Both the position numbers and the translations under genes were made by a program. A stretch of 64,000 bases of DNA from the NCBI RefSeq assembly GCF_016755875.1, contig NZ_BNED01000005.1, positions 7,453,501 to 7,517,500 on the forward strand, written 5' to 3'. The notes under the pieces were generated by a model. That model saw only the letters and a list, made by a program, of their open reading frames with translations. It was not told the DNA's origin and ran no database searches. This DNA is from Streptomyces spororaveus (GTDB lineage Bacteria; Actinomycetota; Actinomycetes; Streptomycetales; Streptomycetaceae). Below are positions 41,406-49,108 of this stretch, in pieces (within the stretch, counting starts at the first letter, position 1; each line of letters begins with the position of its first letter).

Positions 41406-43830
41406 GATCGTCCTTGCTGGGCTCGGCGAGCTGGGCCACCCGGCCCGCGTGCCGCTCCACCATCGACTCGAAGGTCTGGCGGGCCGTGCGGCCGTTGCCG
41501 AAGGCCGGGCCCTTGGGAAGCTCGGCGAAGTACGTCAGCAGTGCCTTGGACGTGCCCTCCCCGAGCTGGTACTCGTGCTCCTCCGCCTGCTGCTCCACGA
41601 TCCGCAGCAGCTCCTCGGGCCCGTAGTCGCCGAAGGTGATGGTCCGGGAGAACCGCGAGGCCACTCCCGGATTCACCGTCAGGAAGCGCTCCATCTCCGC
41701 CGTGTACCCGGCGACGATCACGACCACCGCGTCGCGGTGGTCCTCCATCAGCTTCACCAGCGTGTCGATCGCCTCGCGCCCGAAGTCCCGGCCCGAGTCC
41801 TCCGGTGCCAGCGCGTACGCCTCGTCGATGAACAGGACCCCGCCGCGCGCCCGGTCGAAGGCCTCCTGGGTACGGATCGCCGTGGAGCCGATGTGCTCGC
41901 CGACCAGGTCCACCCGGGACACCTCGACCAGGTGCCCGCGCTCCAGCACCCCGAGCGAGGCCAGGATCTCCCCGTACAGCCGGGCGACCGTGGTCTTGCC
42001 GGTGCCGGGGGAGCCGGTGAAGACCAGGTGCCGGCGCACCGAGGCGGCCTTCAGGCCCGCCTGCTGCCGGCGCCGGCCCACTTCGATCATGTCGGTGAGC
42101 GCCCGCACCTCGCGTTTGACGCTGTCCAGGCCCACCAGCGCGTCGAGCCGGCCCAGCATCTCGCCGGAGCTCCGCGCGAGGGCTTCCGCACCGCCCTCCA
42201 CCACGTCCGCGGGCCGCGGTACGGAAGGCGCGGCCACCTGCTCCGGCCGCGCCACGGAGCCCTGCGCCGCCACGGGGCCCTGCGCCCCGGTGGCCGTGCG
42301 GATCCCCGCCCGCGCCCCGGCGGGCGCGCCGCCCGGGGCGGACCGGTCCGCGAGCCGCGTGCCGGACTCGTCGCCCGTGCACTCCCCGACGGTCGGCCCG
42401 TCCTCCGCGAACTCGTAGCCCCCGCGGGCGCAGCGCTCGGTGTGGCAGCGCGTCAGCGTGGTGCGGCAGCCGTCCATGACGTGGAAGCCGAAGCCGGAGC
42501 TGCCCGTCACCCGGCAGGCCGTGAAGGTGCCCCGGCCGCCCGCCGACACGTAGAAACCGGCCTCGGCGGGGGAGGTGACCGTGCACCGCTCCAGGGCGGG
42601 GTCGGCGCCCTTGGTGACGATCACACCGGTCTGCACGGCGTCGATGGTGCAGCCGGCGAGCGTGCCGCCGCTGCCGTGGTCGCGGAACCAGGCTCCGGTC
42701 GCCGCCTCGCGGATCCGGCAGTCGTCGAGCTGAGCGGTGGCCCCGTCGCTCACGGAGACGGCGGTGTTGCGCACCTGGGACAGATCGCTGTCGACCACGT
42801 CGACGCGGGAGCCGCGGTCCAGCACGAACAGCGCGTCCGGCACGTCGTGCACCCGGCATGAGTCGAGGGAGACCGTGGCCCCGTCGCTGATCCACACCGC
42901 CGGATAGTCACCCGTGCTGTCGTGGATCTCGCAGGACTCGGCGTCCACCCGGGTACCCGGATCCCACACGGACAGGCCGTTGCGGCCGAACCGGCGCACG
43001 GTGGTGCGGCTGAGGGTGAGCACCGAACGGGACCGCAGATCGACCGCGTTCTCCGGAATGTCGTGGATGTCGCAGCCGGCCAGGGTGAGCACCGCGTCGG
43101 TGTCGAGCGTGACCCCGTCGGCCGAGGTGCGGTGCACCGAGCAGTCGGTGAGCCGCGCCGTGGCGCGCGCGGCGATCTGCACCCCGGCGCCCTTGACCTC
43201 GTACACCTCGCAGCCCAGCGCCTCCAGCCCCGAGCCGTCGCCGGTGACCCCGATCCCCGCGCCCGTGGCGTGGTGGATCCGGCAGCGCTCCAGGCGGGGC
43301 CGGCCGCCGCCGCGCACCGAGACGCCGTTCTGCCCGGCGGCCACGACCTCGCACTCCTCGAACACCCCGCCGCCGCCGTCCAGTACGGAGATGCCGACAC
43401 CGGCCGGATTCTCCACCGTGCACCGCCGCACCAGGGGCCGGGCCCCGGAGCCGCGTACCTCGATGCCGGCGGCGGAACGGGTGCTCACCCGCAGATCGGT
43501 GAGCTCGGGGCAGCCGTCCTCCACCAGCAGCGCGGGCGCCGCCCGGTCCTGACCCTCCAGGTACAGGTCCTGGATCACGGCCGAGGCGCGCACGGTCAGC
43601 GCGACCCCGTCGAGCGGGGCGATCCGCACCGACCCGGCCCCGCCCTCGGGCCCGCGCAGGGTGACGGCATGCTCCAGCACCAGGTTCTCGCGGTAGGTAC
43701 CGGGGGCGATGGACAACACGTCCCCGTCGCCCGCGACGGCGAGCGCGGCGGTCAGCGTCGGATACTCACCGGAGCGGCGCCGCCACCGCGAAGTCCCGCC
43801 GTGCGTCACCTGGACCGTGCCCTGAACCAT
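41338..43830 (-). CDS. Right-handed beta-helix / CbbX-like AAA ATPase fusion
   Basis: 830-aa two-module protein. Residues about 25-510 are a right-handed parallel beta-helix with roughly 20 short rungs of the form LxxCxVxxxxxxGIxVxxGG, typical of pectate-lyase-like or periplasmic NosD/CASH repeats. After a Pro/Ala linker, residues about 560-825 form an AAA+ ATPase of the CbbX/SpoVK/EccA type, with Walker A GSPGTGKTTVA, Walker B GVLFIDEAYALAPE and the arginine-finger region VASRFSRTITF. There is no signal peptide, so it is probably cytosolic. ATP-driven remodelling with a beta-helix substrate reader is an inference. The ATG at 43830 begins MVQGTVQVTH; an ATG at 43884 is an alternative. Confidence 0.85.
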   Translation of the reverse strand: MVQGTVQVTHGGTSRWRRRSGEYPTLTAALAVAGDGDVLSIAPGTYRENLVLEHAVTLRGPEGGAGSVRIAPLDGVALTVRASAVIQDLYLEGQDRAAPALLVEDGCPELTDLRVSTRSAAGIEVRGSGARPLVRRCTVENPAGVGISVLDGGGGVFEECEVVAAGQNGVSVRGGGRPRLERCRIHHATGAGIGVTGDGSGLEALGCEVYEVKGAGVQIAARATARLTDCSVHRTSADGVTLDTDAVLTLAGCDIHDIPENAVDLRSRSVLTLSRTTVRRFGRNGLSVWDPGTRVDAESCEIHDSTGDYPAVWISDGATVSLDSCRVHDVPDALFVLDRGSRVDVVDSDLSQVRNTAVSVSDGATAQLDDCRIREAATGAWFRDHGSGGTLAGCTIDAVQTGVIVTKGADPALERCTVTSPAEAGFYVSAGGRGTFTACRVTGSSGFGFHVMDGCRTTLTRCHTERCARGGYEFAEDGPTVGECTGDESGTRLADRSAPGGAPAGARAGIRTATGAQGPVAAQGSVARPEQVAAPSVPRPADVVEGGAEALARSSGEMLGRLDALVGLDSVKREVRALTDMIEVGRRRQQAGLKAASVRRHLVFTGSPGTGKTTVARLYGEILASLGVLERGHLVEVSRVDLVGEHIGSTAIRTQEAFDRARGGVLFIDEAYALAPEDSGRDFGREAIDTLVKLMEDHRDAVVVIVAGYTAEMERFLTVNPGVASRFSRTITFGDYGPEELLRIVEQQAEEHEYQLGEGTSKALLTYFAELPKGPAFGNGRTARQTFESMVERHAGRVAQLAEPSKDDLTLLFPADLPTLPSLPALPAPC

Positions 43831-43976
43831 GGTGCTGTCGTGCCCCCACCCTCGTACTCGCGCTGCCGATACGACCGAAGCCACTGACGTCTGAAGTCAC
43901 CGCGGCCACCGAAGTCACTGGAGCGACCGATCCGGCCGCTCCACCGTAGCGCGCGCGGAGCCGATGAGCCGCCAGG

Positions 43977-44606
43977 TCAACTGCCCGCACCCGCTCGGCC
44001 CCAGTCCGGTCCGGCGGCCGCCCAGGCCCGGTCCAGACGTATGTACCGCCGATGCGTGAGCCGCCGTACGACCAGCCGCCGGACCGTCTCCACCAGCGTG
44101 GCCACGCAGATCGCGGCGGCCATGCCCGCCATCCCCGCGTGGAACATCGCCGCGGACGGGTCGAGCGGCTGCCCCACCAGCCGGCCGCGCACGTCGGTCC
44201 AGACCCGGAACCGCTCGCCGGGACGCGGCGGTTCCTCCGCGGCCGGCACCGTGCCCTCGTGGCTGCTGCCGTCCGGCGCGGTCCACGAGGCCACGATCCG
44301 CGTACGATGCGGGGCCGTCCGCTGCGCCGACGTGTCGGCGGAGGCGCTCGCGGAGGCGCCCACGGCCGCCGCCGACTCCGGGGCGGGCCGCAGGACCACC
44401 GCCGGGACGAGATGACGCTCCTGCCGCTGCTCGTGCGCGGCCTGCTGAAGGGTACCGTCCACCTGCAGGCCCGCGACCCAGCCGACGGCCGGAGCCACCA
44501 CCAGGACACACACCAGCGCGGCGAACGCCACCCACGCCTCGAAGAGATCGGTCGGCCGGCGCAGCGGATTGCGCCGCCAACGCCACACACCCATTGCTGT
44601 CCGCAC
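43977..44606 (-). CDS. Rv1733c-like membrane protein
   Basis: 209-aa protein of the actinobacterial Rv1733c family. It starts with MGVWRWRRNPLRRPTDLFEAW, then a membrane helix (FAALVCVLVVAPAVGWVAGLQ), an extracytoplasmic domain of about 105 residues (VASWTAPDGSSHEGTVP, PPRPGERFRVWTDVRGRLV) and a second helix (AGMAGMAAAICVATLVE) with a basic cytoplasmic end. The function of the family is unknown; the mycobacterial member belongs to the dormancy regulon. The GTG at 44606 has ggggag upstream; the ATG at 44594 is possible. Codirectional with and downstream of the MOSC gene. Confidence 0.8.
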   Translation of the reverse strand: MRTAMGVWRWRRNPLRRPTDLFEAWVAFAALVCVLVVAPAVGWVAGLQVDGTLQQAAHEQRQERHLVPAVVLRPAPESAAAVGASASASADTSAQRTAPHRTRIVASWTAPDGSSHEGTVPAAEEPPRPGERFRVWTDVRGRLVGQPLDPSAAMFHAGMAGMAAAICVATLVETVRRLVVRRLTHRRYIRLDRAWAAAGPDWGRAGAGS

Positions 44607-44825
44607 GGTCCGGCTCCCCCAACCTGTGCCAGTCTCCGTCTGTCTGCGCCTCTGTCCTGACTGATCCAACGGCTTGGTCGTGCCAGTTGGTTCCAGTCCG
44701 GGCGCCGTGCCCCTCGAAGGTGTCAATCCGGTCGGCCGGTCGCCGGTCCGCGACCACCCTCCCGCCCCTCCTGCCCTCTCTCGTCCCACCTGTCCCAGTT
44801 GCGCCGGGGTGCGGAGCCGGACACG

Positions 44826-45650
44826 TCATGCGAGGACACGGACCTCGTCGCCGACGCGTACCGTACCCAGCCGCACCGGCACCAGCTGCCGCCCGAACGC
44901 GAGCGAACGGCCGATCCGCCGGTGTTTGGCCAGGGTCTTCAGAGGCTCCTTGCCGCGCTCTGCCGTCCCCTGGTCGGTGGTGGTCACGACGCACCGGCCG
45001 CACTCGCGCACCCCGCGGAAGACGGCGTCGCCGATCCCGATGCGGAGCCAGCCGTCCTCCGCCCACGGCTCGCCCCCCGAAACCACCACATTGGGGCGGA
45101 ACCGGTTCATCGGCAGCGGACCCTCCTCGGGATGGTCCCCCCGCGCGATCAGCGAGTTGAGCGCGTCGAGCGAGGCGAGCGTGGTGATCAGCAGCGGATA
45201 GGCGTCGGCCAGGCTCACCGTCTCGCCCGGCAGGGCGTAGTCCGGATCCACGGGACGGCGTACCGCCGGATCGTCCATGTGCACCAGCCGTACCGGCTCC
45301 CCGAGGTACGCGCTGAACCAGTCGGCCGCGGTGGTCGCCGCGGCCACGGTCTCGACCTTCTTCCCGAACAGGATCGCCGGCTCCAGCGGACCCGGCTCGG
45401 GCACCTCCACGAACAGCTCCGCCATGCCCGGCGCCGTCACGGCGATCCGGCCGCCGTCGACGGGACGGGCCGCGGCCAGGGCCAGGCGCGGATGGCGCCG
45501 CTGGGTGATGACCGTGCCCTCCGGATCGATCAGCGCCCAGCGCCGGTCCCCGGACAGACCCCAGGGCTCCACGGCCACCTCGTCGGGAGCGGTCCCCGCT
45601 ACCGATTTGACGGGATGGATGTGGAGCGCCTGCACGTGCAAGTTCGACAT
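44826..45650 (-). CDS. MOSC domain-containing protein
   Basis: 274-aa protein with N-terminal MOSC beta-barrel (VQALHIHPVKSVAGTAPDEVAVEPWGLSGDRRWALID) and the MOSC sulfur-carrier domain with conserved Cys in RECGRCVVTTTDQGT. Such YcbX/mARC-like proteins bind molybdenum cofactor and reduce N-hydroxylated compounds together with an electron-transfer partner. The NRFRPNVVV segment is the usual FRPN motif. The ATG at 45650 is standard. It is codirectional with DUF6643 and the Rv1733c-like gene. No dedicated redox partner is adjacent. Confidence 0.88.
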   Translation of the reverse strand: MSNLHVQALHIHPVKSVAGTAPDEVAVEPWGLSGDRRWALIDPEGTVITQRRHPRLALAAARPVDGGRIAVTAPGMAELFVEVPEPGPLEPAILFGKKVETVAAATTAADWFSAYLGEPVRLVHMDDPAVRRPVDPDYALPGETVSLADAYPLLITTLASLDALNSLIARGDHPEEGPLPMNRFRPNVVVSGGEPWAEDGWLRIGIGDAVFRGVRECGRCVVTTTDQGTAERGKEPLKTLAKHRRIGRSLAFGRQLVPVRLGTVRVGDEVRVLA

Positions 45651-45696
45651 GAGGGCATCCTGCCAGCCCCCGCGCTGCCCGCGGCTCAGCGCCCCG

Positions 45697-46206
45697 TCAG
45701 TAGCCGCGCCCCTGGTAGGGGCGGCCGTACGGGTCCTCGTACGAGGCGGCCGGCACCGGTGCGGGCACCTGCATCGGACGCGGCGCGGCCGGGCGCATCG
45801 CCTCGTACCCGGTGGCCATGGCGACCGGGCGAGGCTGCTGCGGCTGGGGCTGCGGCATGTATCCGCCGCGGGCCGCCATCGGCTGCTGCTGCGGGATGTA
45901 CGGGGCCGGGGCGTTCTGCAGCGGCATCGGCTGCGGGGCCGACTGCTGCTGGTACGGGTATCCGTACCCCGAGGTCTGTTGCTGCTGGGGCTGGGCCGGC
46001 GGCAGCGCGGGCATCGACGACGCGAGAGCCGGCAGGTATCCGCCGCTCGAGTATCCGGCGCTCGGGGACTCGTAGGCGGCCGGGACGCGGATCGGGGCGA
46101 TCTGCGGAGTGCCGCGTTCGGCGACGAGGGAGTCGTAGATGGGGGTGTCCGGGAAGGAGGGCGCGGAGTAGTAACCGCCGCCATAAGTGGAGCGGGGGGA
46201 GGTCAT
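45697..46206 (-). CDS. DUF6643 family protein, Pro/Gln-rich
   Basis: 169-aa protein I recognise as the Streptomyces-conserved family DUF6643. It starts with the family signature STYGGGYYSAPSFPDTPIYD followed by LVAERGTPQIAPIRVPAAYES; the rest is low-complexity Pro, Gln, Tyr and Gly, probably disordered. The function is unknown; it has no signal peptide. The ATG at 46206 is seven bases from TAACTT, so the mRNA is likely leaderless. It lies between the HpnB-like and MOSC genes on the same strand. Confidence 0.85.
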   Translation of the reverse strand: MTSPRSTYGGGYYSAPSFPDTPIYDSLVAERGTPQIAPIRVPAAYESPSAGYSSGGYLPALASSMPALPPAQPQQQQTSGYGYPYQQQSAPQPMPLQNAPAPYIPQQQPMAARGGYMPQPQPQQPRPVAMATGYEAMRPAAPRPMQVPAPVPAASYEDPYGRPYQGRGY

Positions 46207-46213
46207 GGGACCT

Positions 46214-46219
46214 AAGTTA
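46214..46219 (-). promoter_or_regulatory. Leaderless -10 element of the DUF6643 gene
   Basis: Minus-strand TAACTT, a full TANNNT match, seven bases before the ATG at 46206. There is no ribosome site. Confidence 0.55.
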
Positions 46220-46263
46220 AGCCCACGACTTCACCGGGTCCATAGCGAGGTGTCGTCAACCCC

Positions 46264-46293
46264 GCCCTGACCTGCATATTCGCAGGTCAGGGC
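46264..46293. terminator. Perfect 12-bp hairpin between HpnB-like and DUF6643 genes
   Basis: GCCCTGACCTGC (46264-46275) pairs perfectly with GCAGGTCAGGGC (46282-46293), with a 6-nt AT-rich loop. It lies downstream of the HpnB-like stop (46453) on the minus strand and about 60 bp upstream of DUF6643, so it probably isolates the two. Confidence 0.6.
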
Positions 46294-46452
46294 CTCACCT
46301 TTCACTTGACGTTCACGTGCACGATTCGCCACTTCCGCCCCATCTTGTTCGTACTCGTACTCACCGGTTGGGTGTTGCACCGACTTCTTGCTGACGTAGT
46401 GTCACAAGTCGGTGACCTCGGATGACTCTGTTTCGTGGGGCAGTTCACCGTT

Positions 46453-47631
46453 TCAGGCGTCGCTGGGGCGGGGATAGGTACGGCCCTTCCAGGATGCCCC
46501 GCGGCCCCGGTAGTGCTGCACGGCCGAGTCGAGGGTCATCAGGAGGTACAGCAGCGCGGTGAACGGAAGCAGCGGCGCGAGCGCGGCGGGCTGGCGGTAG
46601 TACCGGAGCATCGGCAGGTAGGTGCCGGCCATCAGCAGCCACGCCAGACCCCCCGCCCAGGCGATGGCCGGATGCCCGGTCGCGAGGCCGGCCAGCAGGG
46701 CGGCCGGGGGCACGAGGTAGACGAGCACCAGTCCGGCCACCGTCCCGGCCAGCAGCAGGGGCTGGTGGCGCAGTTGCGCGTAGGCGCTGCGCGAGACCAT
46801 CCGCCACAGGTCCGCGAGCACGGGGTACGGGCGCACGCTGTCCACCCGCTCCGCGAGTCCCAGCCAGATCCGGCCGCCGGAGCGGGCGACGGCCCGGGCC
46901 AGGGAGACGTCGTCGATGACGGCCTGGCGGATGGAGTCGGGGACCCCGGCGCGCACGGCGGCCGCGGTGCGCAACAGGACGCAGCCGCCGGCGGCGGCCG
47001 CCGTCCGGGCGGAGGGCCGGTTGATCCGGCGGAAGGGGTAGAGCTGGGCGAAGAAGTACACGAAGGCCGGTACGACGAGCCGCTCCCAGAGCCCGACCAC
47101 CCGCAGGCGGGCCATCTGGGAGACGAGGTCGAGGTCCGCGGAGGTGGCGGCGGCGACCAATTCGCGCAGACTGTCGGGTTCGTGTGCGATGTCGGCGTCG
47201 GTGAGGAGGAGGAAGTCGGGCTCGGTGGCGTGCGCGGTGCGGGCGGTCGCGATGCCGTGCCGGAGCGCCCAGAGCTTGCCGGTCCAGCCGGGGGCGGGGT
47301 CGCCGGGGGAGACGACGGTGAGGGGGAGCCCGGGGTGCTCCCGGGCGAGGCGGCGCGCGAGTTCGCCCGTGCCGTCGGTGCTGCCGTCGTCGACGAGGAT
47401 CACCTCGGCCTCGCCGGGATAGTCCTGGGCGATCAGCGAGGGCAGGCTCCGCGGCAGCACCTCGGCCTCGTCCCGGGCCGGTACGACGATCGCGACGGAC
47501 GGCCAGCGGGCGGGGGCCGTACGCGGCGGGAGGCGGACGTCGGTCCGCCAGAACATGCCCTGGGCGAGGGTGAGCCAGAGCCAGGCGGCGAGGGACGCGT
47601 AGGCCGCGCAGGCGGCGGTGAGGAGGCCCAT
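46453..47631 (-). CDS. hpnB: HpnB-like membrane glycosyltransferase (GT2)
   Basis: 392-aa family 2 glycosyltransferase matching the hopene-associated HpnB type. It has an N-terminal membrane helix, then WPSVAIVVPARDEAEVLPRSLPSL and EVILVDDGSTDGT (nucleotide-sugar binding), PAPGWTGKLWAL (HpnB-type), LLTDADIAH (DxD), AVIDDVSLARAV and three C-terminal membrane segments. It would modify a lipid at the cytoplasmic face; no hopanoid cluster is present here, so the assignment is by sequence alone. The ATG at 47631 opens MGLLTAACAAY; an in-frame start at 47670 is possible. Confidence 0.8.
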   Translation of the reverse strand: MGLLTAACAAYASLAAWLWLTLAQGMFWRTDVRLPPRTAPARWPSVAIVVPARDEAEVLPRSLPSLIAQDYPGEAEVILVDDGSTDGTGELARRLAREHPGLPLTVVSPGDPAPGWTGKLWALRHGIATARTAHATEPDFLLLTDADIAHEPDSLRELVAAATSADLDLVSQMARLRVVGLWERLVVPAFVYFFAQLYPFRRINRPSARTAAAAGGCVLLRTAAAVRAGVPDSIRQAVIDDVSLARAVARSGGRIWLGLAERVDSVRPYPVLADLWRMVSRSAYAQLRHQPLLLAGTVAGLVLVYLVPPAALLAGLATGHPAIAWAGGLAWLLMAGTYLPMLRYYRQPAALAPLLPFTALLYLLMTLDSAVQHYRGRGASWKGRTYPRPSDA

Positions 47632-48164
47632 GGCGGCAGTGTGCCGGGCCCGGCCGACGGTGTCGCGCACCCCGCCGCCCCGGGTGCGGCGCCCTCCCGG
47701 GGAGCCTCCCGCGGCGTGGCCCCCCGGCGGGGGCGCGGTGGCCTCCGGCGGGAGGGCTCCGGCCTGGGGTGCGGCGGCTTCCGGCCGGGGTCTGACGGCT
47801 GTGCTGCCGTGGTGTGGCGGGCCCGGCGCCGTGCGTGGTGCGTCGCGGCGTCACGGTCGCGGTGGCCTCGCGGTTGCGGTGCGGCTGCCTCACGGCTCGG
47901 CCGCCCGGCTTTTCGTCCGGGGCGCGATGCCCCGGCCCCTTCGGTTCGGGTGTGACCCAGTCGCCGCCGGGCGGCGTCGGTGCGGTGGCGTTCAGGGCGG
48001 GGGCCCCGGTCTTCCGGCAGCTCGTGCCAGGTATGGCGGGTGTATTCGGTTCAGGCGGCCGGGGTGCGGTGGGCTCGTGGGGAGGGCCTCCGGGGTGGGC
48101 CGGGTGGGTCCCGGTGTTGTGGAGGGAGGGTCTCGTCGGGGCCGGTGTCGACTAAGGTGGCCGG
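47632..48164. other. Gap without convincing gene
   Basis: About 530 bp between the divergent HpnB-like and racemase genes. Several frames are open, but products are Gly/Arg/Pro-rich with no motif and poor codon structure, so I call no gene. The left part is dense in ggccggggt and gtgcggcg-type short repeats. A leaderless promoter lies at the right end. Confidence 0.6.
48153..48158 (+). promoter_or_regulatory. Leaderless -10 element of the racemase-like gene
   Basis: TAAGGT, six bases before the GTG at 48165. No ribosome site precedes the start. Confidence 0.5.
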
Positions 48165-48956
48165 GTGAAGATCGCGCTCATGGACTCCGGAATCGGCCTG
48201 CTCGCGGCAGCCGCGGCGGTGCGGCGGCTGCGGCCGGACGCGGATCTGGTCGTGTCCTCCGACCCCGACGGGATGCCCTGGGGCCCGCGGACGCCCGCCG
48301 ACCTCACCGAGCGGGCCCTCGCCGTCGCCCGGGCCGCAGCCGCGTACCGGCCGGCCGCGCTGATCGTCGCCTGCAACACCGCGACCGTGCACGCCCTCGA
48401 CGCCGTGCGGGCGGAGCTGGAGCCCGCCATCCCGGTCATCGGGACCGTGCCGGCGATCAAGCCCGCCGCGGCCGCCGGCGGCCGGCTGGCGATCTGGGCC
48501 ACCCCCGCCACCACCGGCAGCACCTACCAGCGCGGGCTGATCCGCGACTTCGCCACCGGGGCCCGCGTCACCGAAGTGCCCTGCCCCGGGCTCGCCGACG
48601 CGGTGGAGGCGGCCGACGACGCCGCCGTGGCGGCCGCCGTCGCCGCGGCCGCCGCCCTGACCCCGGGCGATGTCACGGACGTGGTGCTCGGCTGCACGCA
48701 CTACGAACTGGTCGAGGGCCCCATCCGGGCCGCCCTCGCCGCCCGGACCCAGGGTGCGGAGCTCGTCTACCACGGCTCCGCCGAGCCCGTCGCGGTCCAG
48801 GCGCTGCGCCGCGTGGGCCTGCGGCCCGAGCCCGGACTGCCGCGCACCGGCGGACTGACCGTGCTGCGCAGCGGGCGCGAGGGCACCCTGCCCGCCGCCG
48901 CGTTCGCGTACGCCGAAGGCCGGCTGCTCGCGGGCCAGGGCGCGCCCGTCGGCTGA
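48165..48956 (+). CDS. Aspartate/glutamate racemase family protein (MurI-like)
   Basis: 263-aa cofactor-independent racemase. The two catalytic cysteines are present in LIVACNTATVHALDAV and DVVLGCTHYELVEG, and the N-terminal MKIALMDSGIGLLAAAAAVRRL and substrate loop DPDGMPWGPRT correspond to the DSGVGG and PYG regions of glutamate racemase. It would make D-glutamate for peptidoglycan or act on a related amino acid. The DSGIGLL in place of DSGVGGL suggests a paralogue rather than the main MurI. It is alone in its transcription unit. Confidence 0.85.
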   Translation: MKIALMDSGIGLLAAAAAVRRLRPDADLVVSSDPDGMPWGPRTPADLTERALAVARAAAAYRPAALIVACNTATVHALDAVRAELEPAIPVIGTVPAIKPAAAAGGRLAIWATPATTGSTYQRGLIRDFATGARVTEVPCPGLADAVEAADDAAVAAAVAAAAALTPGDVTDVVLGCTHYELVEGPIRAALAARTQGAELVYHGSAEPVAVQALRRVGLRPEPGLPRTGGLTVLRSGREGTLPAAAFAYAEGRLLAGQGAPVG

Positions 48957-49013
48957 CCCGGCCCGGCCCGGCCCGGCCACCCGACCGCCGCCCATCCCTC
49001 CTCCCCCTCCGCG

Positions 49014-49085
49014 AGACGAATCGTCTTGCTGGTGATCCGGACCTGATCTACGGTGGTCATCTCGCGAGACGGAACGGTTCGTCTC
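49014..49085 (+). promoter_or_regulatory. Promoter with flanking palindromes upstream of the ABC-F gene
   Basis: TTGCTG (49026-49031), a 17-bp spacer and TACGGT (49049-49054). A perfect palindrome AGACGA-a-TCGTCT (49014-49026) abuts the -35 and an inverted repeat GAGACG-N8-CGTCTC (49066-49085) lies just after the predicted start point. The two related sites bracket the promoter as repressor operators would. Confidence 0.6.
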
Positions 49086-49108
49086 CTATCTCTCGAAGGG
49101 GGTCGCCC

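Noticed and set aside
44607..44825. DosR/DevR-type box upstream of the Rv1733c-like gene
   Set aside because: I looked for a GGGACT-type dormancy box because the mycobacterial homologue is in that regulon, but found only partial matches.
47671..48160. Small plus-strand frames between the HpnB-like and racemase genes
   Set aside because: Products of 60-110 residues are Gly/Arg/Pro/Cys-rich with no signal peptide, motif or ribosome site; judged non-coding.
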